This document shows positions 52,096 through 59,785 of a DNA stretch of 64,000 nt, piece after piece. Position 1 is the stretch's first letter, and the number at the start of each line of letters is the position of its first letter. The notes under the pieces are model-generated. The model was not told where the DNA came from. It made no database searches and worked only from the letters and a program-made list of their open reading frames with translations. This DNA is from Granulicella paludicola. Lineage in GTDB: Bacteria > Acidobacteriota > Terriglobia > Terriglobales > Acidobacteriaceae. Position numbers and translations under genes: made by a program. The stretch covers positions 992,001-1,056,000 of the forward strand of contig NZ_JAGSYC010000026.1 in assembly GCF_025685545.1 (NCBI RefSeq), written 5' to 3'.

Positions 52096-52904
52096 GCGAG
52101 CCGCTAGAGTCCGAGGTGTACGAGGCTGAGGCTTACGAGGTCACGACAGTGACCGTGGCTGAAGCGGATTTGCCGGTGGTAGCGGCTCCGGTGGTGGGCC
52201 GGGCAAAGGTCGATCCGCTGTACTCGCATGATGGCGTGTTTACAGTTGTGCGGAACCTGCTGGAGACGATCGTGGTGGTGCTGTTTCTGGCGACGTTTGT
52301 AGTGCAGCCCTCGCGGATTCCGAGCGAGTCCATGCTGCCGACGCTGAAGGTGGGCGACTTTGTGCTCGTGGACAAGCAGGCGTTTGTGCCTGCGGGGGTC
52401 CTCGACCGCTGGTTGCTGCCGTCGGAAACAATTCAGCGGCATGACATGGTGGTGTTTCACTATCCGGTGAATGGGGATGAGACGTTGGTAAAACGTGTAA
52501 TCGGTATGCCGGGAGACCACATCCACCTGCACCAAGGTCGCGTGTACGTGGATGGCGGGCTGCTTTTCGAGCCGTATGCGATCTATAAGCCAGCGGCGAA
52601 GAACAGTTACCGCGACGAGTTCCCCTCACTGAGCGACTACCCGGACGACAATGTGCAGACAAAGTGGTGGCTTGATCTGCGGAGAATTCCGGCCGGAGAA
52701 GATCTGGTGGTGCCCGTGGGACACTACTTTGTGCTGGGCGACAACCGCAACGACAGTGAGGACAGCCGGTACTGGGGCTTTGTGCCGCAGGACGCGGTGA
52801 TGGGGAGGCCGTTGCTGGTCTATTTTTCGGCGCGCGCGCGTGATGCCGCAGGCGTCTGGGGGCATCTGAGGGCGGAGTGGCGCGCTGTCCATGTGCCGGA
52901 ATAA
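52092..52904 (+). CDS. lepB: Signal peptidase I, second copy
   Basis: A 270-residue signal peptidase I starting at TTG 52092, overlapping the rnc stop codon (TTGA). One transmembrane helix lies near residues 57-71; catalytic Ser80 is in IPSESMLPT and Lys134 in LVKRVIGMPGD; the GDNRNDSEDSRYWG box follows near 218. The N-terminal ~48 residues are acidic and Val-rich. It resembles the first copy (20723) in length and TTG start but not closely in sequence. Confidence 0.95.
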   Translation: MSEPLESEVYEAEAYEVTTVTVAEADLPVVAAPVVGRAKVDPLYSHDGVFTVVRNLLETIVVVLFLATFVVQPSRIPSESMLPTLKVGDFVLVDKQAFVPAGVLDRWLLPSETIQRHDMVVFHYPVNGDETLVKRVIGMPGDHIHLHQGRVYVDGGLLFEPYAIYKPAAKNSYRDEFPSLSDYPDDNVQTKWWLDLRRIPAGEDLVVPVGHYFVLGDNRNDSEDSRYWGFVPQDAVMGRPLLVYFSARARDAAGVWGHLRAEWRAVHVPE

Positions 52905-52953
52905 GCAAGGGAGCAGGGAGCAAAACGGCCTTGATATGCTGGTTAGCGTGATT

Positions 52954-53490
52954 ATGCGTGCTTACAGGGTTGTGATGATGCCGTCGCTGCTGGCGGTTTT
53001 GTTGGTGGGTGGTTGCCATGCGCGGACGAATGCTCCGCTGACCGAGGCCGAGAAGGCGGAGCAGCGGGCACAGTTGCAGGATGATCGCGCTCAGCTGGAG
53101 CAGGTGCCGCCTCCGGTGAAGAGCAAGTACATGTCGATCCGCAGCTTCGATAGCTGGCAGAACCCGGCGCTGACCGTACAGGCGAACATGCTGGAGCTGC
53201 ACGTGGTGCGCGGCGATGCGAATCCTTCGACGCTGGGAGTAGGCGGGATGCTTCGGCCTGAAGGTGCGCGCAAGGTCGAACTGAACATCACGCTGGACAA
53301 GCTGGGTGAGGCAGTGAGCTCTGTGCCGGTTGATGCGTGGCCGTATGGGCGCGTGGTGGCGATCGAAGAGGCCCACCACGTCCCGGCCAACGCAGAGCCG
53401 ATGGTGCGGAAGAACATGGAGGCGACGCTGGCTCGGCTGACGGAGCTGGGCGTGGCAGTCTATGACCCAAATGAGGGCAAGCTGCAGTAA
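52954..53490 (+). CDS. Small lipoprotein of unknown function
   Basis: A 178-residue lipoprotein starting at ATG 52954 with lipobox VGGC. The mature part has a charged helical start, then a beta-rich region with SIRSFDSWQNPALTVQ and LGVGGMLRPEGARKVELN blocks. No family is recognised. It lies 49 bp after lepB2 on the same strand. Upstream starts at 52891 or 52936 are possible. Confidence 0.6.
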   Translation: MRAYRVVMMPSLLAVLLVGGCHARTNAPLTEAEKAEQRAQLQDDRAQLEQVPPPVKSKYMSIRSFDSWQNPALTVQANMLELHVVRGDANPSTLGVGGMLRPEGARKVELNITLDKLGEAVSSVPVDAWPYGRVVAIEEAHHVPANAEPMVRKNMEATLARLTELGVAVYDPNEGKLQ

Positions 53491-53553
53491 GGCAGGGAGT
53501 AAGGCGCAGGCGGTAGGTGTGTCGCGGCGGGTGCTTGTACACTGACTGGAATC

Positions 53554-55062
53554 ATGACAGTGCACTGGACTGCCCTCATCGTCTTTGGCGTGTTTTTTCT
53601 TTTTGTAACTTTAGCTGGCTTCTGGGCGGCGCGGTGGCGTCGGCCGGTGGCGGGGCTGCATTCGCTGGAGGAGTGGGGGCTGGGCGGGCGCAGCTTCGGA
53701 ACCTGGATTACGTGGTTCCTGATGGGCGGCGATCTGTATACCGCGTATACCGTGATCGCGGTTCCGGCGGCTATGTATGGCGTGGGCGCGATGGGGTTCT
53801 TCGCGTTGCCGTATGCGGTGATCGCGTATCCGTACATGATGGTGGTGCTACCGCGGCTGTGGCGCGTGTGTCAGCGACACGGGTATGTAACGCTGGCCGA
53901 CTTCGTGCGCGGGCGTTATGGCAACAAGTGGCTGGCGCTGGCGATTGCGCTGACAGGAATCCTCGCGCTGATGCCGTACATAGCGCTGCAGTTGGTGGGT
54001 ATGCGTGTTGTGTTCGCCGCGATGGGGCTGACGGGCGAGATACCGCTGATCGTGGCGTTCGTTATTCTGGCGACCTACACGTATTCAAGCGGGCTGCGCG
54101 CGCCTGCTGTCATCGCCGTGGTGAAAGACGTAATGCTGTACCTGATGGTGTTTGCGGCGTTGATCTATATGCCCATCAAGTTGGGCGGGTATGCCCACAT
54201 TTTTGCGGTGGCGAGTGCTCAGCTGGCTACGCATAAGCCGGCCGGTTCGCTGCTATTGAGGCCGGGGCATGGGTTGGCGTACTCGACGCTGGCGATCGGA
54301 AGTGCGATTGCGCTGATGCTGTATCCGCATACGGCGACGGCAGTGCTCAGCGCGAAGGACGAGAACGTGGTGCGGCGCAATGCGGCGCTGCTGCCTGCAT
54401 ATAGCTTCCTGCTGGGGCTGATCGCGCTGCTGGGGTATATCGCGCTGGCGGCGGGCATCAAGACGGATCAGCCGAATGCAGCGGTGCCGCTGCTGTTCCT
54501 GAAGATGTTCCCGGAGAGCTTTGCTGGCTTTTGCCTGGCGGCGGTAGCGGTGGGAGCGCTGGTGCCTGCGGCGATCATGTCGATTGCGGCGGCGAATCTG
54601 TTCACGCGCAATCTGCTGGGCGGCTTTCGAAAGGTGGCGCTGACGAACAAACAGGAGTCCACGATTGCGAAGCTGGTGAGTCTGGCGGTGAAGTTTGGCG
54701 CACTGTGGTTCGTGCTTAAGCTACCGACGACATATGCCATCGAGATGCAACTGCTGGGCGGCGTGTGGATGACACAGCTGTTTCCCTCGGTGGTGATCGG
54801 GGCGTTTACGCGCTGGTTCAATCCGTGGGCGCTGCTGTGCGGCTGGGCTGTCGGGATGGCGTACGGAACGGGCATGGCCGTGTCGCTGGGGCTGAAGAGC
54901 TCGGTGTTCCCGGTACACTTCGCTGGCCATGTGTACCCGATGTATGCGGCGATTCCGGCACTGTTGATGAACCTGTTGTTCAGCCTGGTGGGGACCATGT
55001 TGCTGAGGGTGGCGGGTCCGGCAGATGTCGAGGATGCGACCGTGGCGGAGGACTACGCCTAG
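53554..55062 (+). CDS. Sodium/solute symporter (SSS family, MctP-like)
   Basis: A 502-residue membrane protein with about 13 helices. The segments LEEWGLGGRSFGTWITWFLMGGDLYTAYTV near residue 38, TYTYSSGLRAPAVIAVVKDVMLY near 184, and the LMLYPHTATAVLSAKDENVVRRN block near 254 resemble the SSS family of MctP/PutP-type sodium symporters for monocarboxylates or amino acids. The exact substrate is not known. It precedes the ribH-nusB pair by 44 bp. Confidence 0.88.
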   Translation: MTVHWTALIVFGVFFLFVTLAGFWAARWRRPVAGLHSLEEWGLGGRSFGTWITWFLMGGDLYTAYTVIAVPAAMYGVGAMGFFALPYAVIAYPYMMVVLPRLWRVCQRHGYVTLADFVRGRYGNKWLALAIALTGILALMPYIALQLVGMRVVFAAMGLTGEIPLIVAFVILATYTYSSGLRAPAVIAVVKDVMLYLMVFAALIYMPIKLGGYAHIFAVASAQLATHKPAGSLLLRPGHGLAYSTLAIGSAIALMLYPHTATAVLSAKDENVVRRNAALLPAYSFLLGLIALLGYIALAAGIKTDQPNAAVPLLFLKMFPESFAGFCLAAVAVGALVPAAIMSIAAANLFTRNLLGGFRKVALTNKQESTIAKLVSLAVKFGALWFVLKLPTTYAIEMQLLGGVWMTQLFPSVVIGAFTRWFNPWALLCGWAVGMAYGTGMAVSLGLKSSVFPVHFAGHVYPMYAAIPALLMNLLFSLVGTMLLRVAGPADVEDATVAEDYA

Positions 55063-55106
55063 GCCTTCTGTAGGTGGTGCCGGATTCTCGGCGATACAAT
55101 GGAAGG

Positions 55107-55958
55107 ATGATTAAGGGACTAACTACGGTGGCGCGGGTCGCCTCGGATGAAGCATGGGGGCAGCTCGGCGAGCTGTTCAGTGCGCTGGGCTTTGAGAACG
55201 GCAAGGGTTGGAGTGACGACAAGGGCAAGGGTGCGGCGTATCTGGCACCTCTTGGAAACCTGGAGTTGGTGACGGGGCAGATGCCGTCGGTGCCAGAGTT
55301 GCTGGTCGAAGTGACGCAGCTCGATACCGTGCATGACGCAGTCGCCGCCTGGGTGAGGAAGTATCCGGCAAACAATCTTGGCGATGTTGTGGCGACGCAC
55401 TGGAACTCGCGGCTCTTTACGCTTTCGATTGAAGGTGGTCTGGTGCTTGGTTTCTGGGAGTCGGAGAATCCGCTGCACGGCAAGCCGGTAGCGATCGAAG
55501 GCGATCTTTCGGCCAAGGGCAAGAAGTTTGCGATTGTGGTGGCTCGCTGGAATGCGGTGATCACGGACCGCCTGCTGCAGGGCTCGCTCGATGCGCTGTA
55601 CCGTTCAGGCTGCGCGAAGGATGATGTGGCGATCGTGCGCGTACCGGGTGCGTGGGAGATTCCATCGGCTGCGCGGACGCTGGCTGAATCGAAGAAGTAT
55701 GCCGGCATCATTACGCTCGGCGTGCTGCTGCGCGGCGAGACGGCGCATTACGAGGCGATCTACAACGAGGTTTCCCGCGGCATCGGGCAAAGCCAGCAGG
55801 AGACGGGCGTGCCTCATGCGTTCGGCGTGCTGACGTGCGAGACGCTGGAGCAGGCGCTGGACCGTGCCGGGCTGAAGGCGGGCAACAAGGGTTTTGAGGC
55901 GGCGATTGCGGCTATCGAGATGGCAAGCATTCAGGAGAAGCTGGCGGGGACCGAATAA
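55107..55958 (+). CDS. ribH: Fused VOC-like domain and lumazine synthase
   Basis: A 283-residue protein: residues ~1-125 look like a glyoxalase/VOC-type domain (two beta-alpha-beta-beta-beta units, e.g. LFTLSIEGGLVLGFW), and residues ~127-283 are 6,7-dimethyl-8-ribityllumazine synthase, which condenses the riboflavin precursors. RibH motifs: VPGAWEIPSAA near 179, GVLLRGETAHYEAI near 205 with His214, and GVLTCETLEQALDRAG near 240. ATG at 55107 has GGAAGG directly before it; a GTG at 55074 is also possible. nusB overlaps the stop codon by 1 nt. Confidence 0.88.
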   Translation: MIKGLTTVARVASDEAWGQLGELFSALGFENGKGWSDDKGKGAAYLAPLGNLELVTGQMPSVPELLVEVTQLDTVHDAVAAWVRKYPANNLGDVVATHWNSRLFTLSIEGGLVLGFWESENPLHGKPVAIEGDLSAKGKKFAIVVARWNAVITDRLLQGSLDALYRSGCAKDDVAIVRVPGAWEIPSAARTLAESKKYAGIITLGVLLRGETAHYEAIYNEVSRGIGQSQQETGVPHAFGVLTCETLEQALDRAGLKAGNKGFEAAIAAIEMASIQEKLAGTE

Positions 55959-56386
55959 TGGGCACTCGTCGTAAGTCTCGTGAGTTAGCGATGCAGATGT
56001 TGTTCCAGGGCGACCTCGGAAAGCAGAAGCCGGAAGAGGTGGCCGAGCTTTTCTGGGAGTCGCGTGATGATGTGGACGATGACACCCGCGGCTTTGCCGA
56101 GGACATCTACCGTCTGGCGACAACGCGTGAGGACGAAGTGGACGCGATGATTACGAAGCATGCGAAGAACTGGCGCATGGAGCGTATGCCGGTCGTCGAC
56201 CGCAACCTGTTGCGCGCAGCGGTTGCGGAGATGCTGGGGTTCCCGAAGACTCCCGCAGCGGTCATCATCAATGAGACACTGGAGGTCGCCAAGCGCTATG
56301 CCGCACCGGAGAGCATGTCGTTTCTGAACGGCGTGCTGGACGCGATCGGGCAGTCGCTAATGCTGGAGCGGTTGAATAAGAAGTGA
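55958..56386 (+). CDS. nusB: Transcription antitermination protein NusB
   Basis: A 142-residue helical RNA-binding factor that works with NusE in rRNA antitermination. The opening GTRRKSRELAMQMLFQ, the middle WRMERMPVVDRNLLRAAVAEML and the end AAVIINETLEVAKRYAAPES-FLNGVLD are characteristic. ATG overlaps the ribH stop (TAATG). The RibH-NusB order is a common pairing in bacteria. Confidence 0.95.
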   Translation: MGTRRKSRELAMQMLFQGDLGKQKPEEVAELFWESRDDVDDDTRGFAEDIYRLATTREDEVDAMITKHAKNWRMERMPVVDRNLLRAAVAEMLGFPKTPAAVIINETLEVAKRYAAPESMSFLNGVLDAIGQSLMLERLNKK

Positions 56387-56445
56387 GAAGTGAGAAGCAA
56401 GATTCTAGGTTCTGGGGCCTGTGACCTCGAATCCAGTATCTGGAA

Positions 56446-56489
56446 CCTCAAAGAGAAGGGCCACCGCGAGGTGGCCCTTCTCTTTGAGG
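56446..56489. terminator. Perfect 20-bp bidirectional terminator
   Basis: 56446-56465 is the exact reverse complement of 56470-56489 around a GCGA tetraloop. It serves nusB on the plus strand and the propeller lipoprotein on the minus strand. Confidence 0.88.
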
Positions 56490-56500
56490 CTTGGTGGAAG

Positions 56501-59170
56501 TTAGTTCAGTGTCTTCTTCGGCTTCTGGGCCAGCAGGTTGATGCCGGTGTCCGTCTGTCCGGTGTAGAGCGGCAGCGACGGGGTGATGACGCTGCTCTCG
56601 GTGGCTGTGGTGCCGCTGATGGTAAAAATGTGCAGCTGATCGTCGCCTGAGGTGCCGGTGAAGAACGAGAGGCCATCTGTGGAGAAGGCTCCAGAGACCG
56701 GCGCTGAGGCTGCCGTGGCTCCGTTGCCGAGCGTGAGGAACTTCAGCGTGCCCGCTCCGGTCGCTGCCGGAATGTACTCGGGCAGAAGACCGCTGGTGCC
56801 TGTGTAGGTGACGAACGAGACCGCCGAGTTAGCCGACGGGAAGACACCATTGATAGCGGTGGCCGAGATGCTGGCCAGCGAGCTGGTGGTGAAGTTCGTA
56901 GTGAAGGCCACGGCTGGCTGACCGGCAACAGGGCACATCGCGTTCTCCGTTGCGACCGAGGTGCCGGTTGGAACATCCGCGGAAAGATTAATGTCTGCTA
57001 GCTGCTTTCCGTTCTGTACCGTCGCACCGAGGATGTGCAGGCCGTCGGTGGTGGCGGCCACCTTGTCGGTGGGGGTGGTGACGACTGCGGCGAGCGGAGC
57101 AAAGTTGTTGGTCACCGTCACGGGCGTGGTGGCCGTAGAGATGGTGCCAGCCGGGCAGTAGCTGCGAGCCTCGGTAACGAGCGAACCCGTTGCTCCAGCG
57201 AAGAATGCGCCAACCGAGGGCACCATCACGGCGACATCGGCGTAGTTTGCATCCGCGCCGCCGGTGATCGGGGTCGCCTGCCAGTTGTTGGCAGTGGTGT
57301 GGGTCAGGATGGTGTTGGTGCCGTTGGTGACGCTTGCCAAGGTCACATAGACCGTGGAGGAGTCAGGCGACCACTTGGCGCTGGTAGCGGTGCCGCCGTA
57401 GCTGCTGCTGACAGCGCTGCTGCTAGCGGTGTAGAGCGAGACGGTCTGGCGAGTGGGATCGGTGATGACGACTGTCGTGCCGTCCGGCGAGACGGAGAGC
57501 ACCTTGCCCGGGACGGACTCGTTGACCGTACCGACCGTGTTGGTTGCCGTTGCGATAGACATCAGACCCTGGGTGCTGCCGAGGTAGATCTCGGAGCCGT
57601 CCTGCGTGATGACCATGGAGTTGGGCAGATACGGCAGCTTGACGAGCGAGCTGTTCTGGCCGGTGGTGAAGTCATGCGGCAGAACATACTGCGACGAGGT
57701 GCTGCCCATGTAGATGACGTCGCTGGCCGTACCGACAGCCTTGACGGTGATGCTGTTGGAGGTGATTGGTTGGCCGTTGCCGTAGAGGCCGATCTGGCTG
57801 AACGGCGCCGGATTGCAGCTGCTGGGCAGGCAGGTCGCGGTGATGTTCGCCGTGCCGGGGTAAGCCGGAGTGACCGAGCCTGTGGTCGCCGGGATGGTCT
57901 GCGGCGAGGTGGAGTTGTACTCGAGCGTGAGACCGTTGAGGGTCACTCCGTTCGTGTCGGTGACGACAGCAGTCAACGGCTGCAGGGTATTCACGTTGAC
58001 GCTGACCGGGTTGCCGGTGCCGCTGGGATTCGTCAGAGTAATGTTCTTCGCCGGGCAGGTGGAGAAGAACCCGGCTTGCGTGGCGCTGGAGGAGTTCGAG
58101 ACGTTTGCGGTGATGAGTGTGCTGCCCGGCAGGTTCGCGGTCACGATTCCGTTTTCATCGATTGAGACGATGCTGGAGGTGAGCGGCGAGAAGCTGACGT
58201 GGCCGACCTGGCAGGTAATGTTGTTGGCTGCTGCCGTGCTACTGCCCTGGTAGATACGCGCGATCAACTGGCCGGTCTTGCCTTGCGAGATGCAGGCGGA
58301 GCCAGTGTACGGTGAGGCTGTGACGGTGGTGCCAACCGTATTATTCGGGCAGCAATCGGTGCCTGGGTCAGTGGTGCAGGTAGTCGAGGCAGGACCGAGA
58401 ACGATGCCCGTAACGACCGGGTGAATGTAAACCGCTACAGCGTTGGAGGTCGCTCCGTCTGCGCTGGCAGTGACGTAGGCGACAGCACCCGAGGGAACAA
58501 AGTTCACGGTCGGGGCTGCGGTGTAGGTGATGACGACGGTGTCGCCGGTCTCGACGGCGAAGATGCCAGAGGTGGCATTGGTCGTCGGGGTCGTGATGGT
58601 CTGCTCGACCGTCGTGGTGCCTGAGTCGGTGATCGCAATGGAACTGACGGTTCCACCGGTGATGGAGAGCGCGCCGGGACCGGTCACCGTGTAGGTGAAG
58701 GGAGACCCTGTAAGGGCAACAGCCCTGGTGGCTGCGGGAGTCGGCGTAACCAGATAGGGATTGCAGACGGTGTAATCCGCGATGCCGCCACCGGTGTTGC
58801 GGTTCCAGATGCCGGCGCAGGTGGCACCAGTGCTGGGATTGATGTCGACCAGGGCCATGTTGCTGGTGGCGTAGGTGTACCTGCTGACGCTAACGGCTGC
58901 GCCCTTACAGTCAGTGGCGGAGGCCGAAAGCCCCTGGCCGATCTGCTGATAGTTCAGCGAAAGGCCGGTAGTGGCAAGGGTCGGCGAGAGGGAGATGTTG
59001 GCTACCTGCCCGGCGACGGGGCCGGTATCGCTGGCATTGCAGTAGACCACCGCTGCGGCTTTGTGTCCGCAACCCGTGACCGAGAGCCCTACCGGGATCG
59101 CGCTGAGGGCGGCGAGAGCCAGACCCACTGTTCTAAGACGACGTACCACATTCCTGGAAAACAACCGCAC
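56501..59170 (-). CDS. Large Ig-like/beta-propeller surface lipoprotein
   Basis: An 889-residue lipoprotein (lipobox VTGC, Cys34). The N-terminal half has Big/Ig-like beta repeats (VDINPSTGATCAGIW, SFSPLTSSIVSIDENGIV and LTAVVTDTNGVTLNGL blocks); the C-terminal half is a beta-propeller with IYLGSTQGLMS and VVITDPTRQTVSLYTAS and AFSTDGLSFFTGTSGDDQL blades. Likely surface-exposed in the outer membrane. Twelve or so cysteines in the N-terminal half are unusual and may form disulfides. Function is not known. Confidence 0.75.
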   Translation of the reverse strand: MRLFSRNVVRRLRTVGLALAALSAIPVGLSVTGCGHKAAAVVYCNASDTGPVAGQVANISLSPTLATTGLSLNYQQIGQGLSASATDCKGAAVSVSRYTYATSNMALVDINPSTGATCAGIWNRNTGGGIADYTVCNPYLVTPTPAATRAVALTGSPFTYTVTGPGALSITGGTVSSIAITDSGTTTVEQTITTPTTNATSGIFAVETGDTVVITYTAAPTVNFVPSGAVAYVTASADGATSNAVAVYIHPVVTGIVLGPASTTCTTDPGTDCCPNNTVGTTVTASPYTGSACISQGKTGQLIARIYQGSSTAAANNITCQVGHVSFSPLTSSIVSIDENGIVTANLPGSTLITANVSNSSSATQAGFFSTCPAKNITLTNPSGTGNPVSVNVNTLQPLTAVVTDTNGVTLNGLTLEYNSTSPQTIPATTGSVTPAYPGTANITATCLPSSCNPAPFSQIGLYGNGQPITSNSITVKAVGTASDVIYMGSTSSQYVLPHDFTTGQNSSLVKLPYLPNSMVITQDGSEIYLGSTQGLMSIATATNTVGTVNESVPGKVLSVSPDGTTVVITDPTRQTVSLYTASSSAVSSSYGGTATSAKWSPDSSTVYVTLASVTNGTNTILTHTTANNWQATPITGGADANYADVAVMVPSVGAFFAGATGSLVTEARSYCPAGTISTATTPVTVTNNFAPLAAVVTTPTDKVAATTDGLHILGATVQNGKQLADINLSADVPTGTSVATENAMCPVAGQPAVAFTTNFTTSSLASISATAINGVFPSANSAVSFVTYTGTSGLLPEYIPAATGAGTLKFLTLGNGATAASAPVSGAFSTDGLSFFTGTSGDDQLHIFTISGTTATESSVITPSLPLYTGQTDTGINLLAQKPKKTLN

Positions 59171-59217
59171 TAAAAACCTCCCCGTTCAACCGGAACTCAA
59201 GCTGAACGGTCTCTCCG

Positions 59218-59727
59218 TCAACCGCTGATAGTCCGAGTTACTAGTTTAGGGGTTGGACGGAGATGGAGCAAGAAAAGGGAGTAGGGAATAGGGAGTCGGG
59301 AGTAGAAAAAGCGAGGAGCGAGCAGGGGTGAATGGAAAATAGGCCGGAAGGCTAGGGATTTGCAGGGGCAGTTGAGCTTTCGCATCAGAGACACAAGCAT
59401 ACGTGCCACCTCATCGGAGAGATCTTTGGCGTCAGTGATCTGAAAGAGTTGGCCGAAACCTAGCTCCCCGGCGATGACGAGCTGGGTTTGGACCTCGGCG
59501 TTGGAGCCGCGTGCCATTCCGAGAAAGTGTTTGTACTCGCCGGTCTAACCCCTGCCGTACCCTTCGGCGATGTTACTGGCTACGGAGACACCAGCCCTCC
59601 TGAGCTGGCTGGTGAGTCCATAGCGTTTATCGGCAGGGAAGGCCGAGGTCAGTTCGTAGAGGGCGACGGTCAGTTGAATGGACCGCTGCCAGACGATCAG
59701 GTCTTTGAAGGATTCGATCTGTTGCAT
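59218..59727 (-). pseudogene. Four-helix-bundle (23S rRNA IVS-type) protein broken by an amber codon
   Basis: The frame from 59727 encodes the four-helix-bundle family opening (FKDLIVWQRSIQLTVALY and VSVASNIAEGYGRG) then a TAG at 59545-59547. The very same frame continues as TGEYKHFLGMARGSNAEVQTQL and LVSLMRKL, the normal C-terminal half. A single amber codon thus cuts an otherwise complete gene. Most likely one base change from CAG or AAG. The last ~40 residues run through a repeat and are probably not native. The gene is flanked by inverted copies of a purine-rich repeat. Confidence 0.8.
59274..59305 (+). repeat. GGGAGTAGGGAATAGG repeat, right-hand copy of inverted pair
   Basis: GGGAGTAGGGAATAGG at 59277-59292; its perfect inverted partner is at 59770-59785, so the pair brackets the four-helix-bundle pseudogene. 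A direct relative lies at 26856. Confidence 0.7.
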
Positions 59728-59769
59728 TCCGCCTCCGTAACCGCAGCAACAAGGCCCGATCTCCTACTT

Positions 59770-59785
59770 CCTATTCCCTACTCCC
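59770..59785 (-). repeat. GGGAGTAGGGAATAGG repeat, inverted copy
   Basis: Exact 16-bp inverted copy of 59277-59292, overlapping the end of the S9 peptidase gene. Confidence 0.7.
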
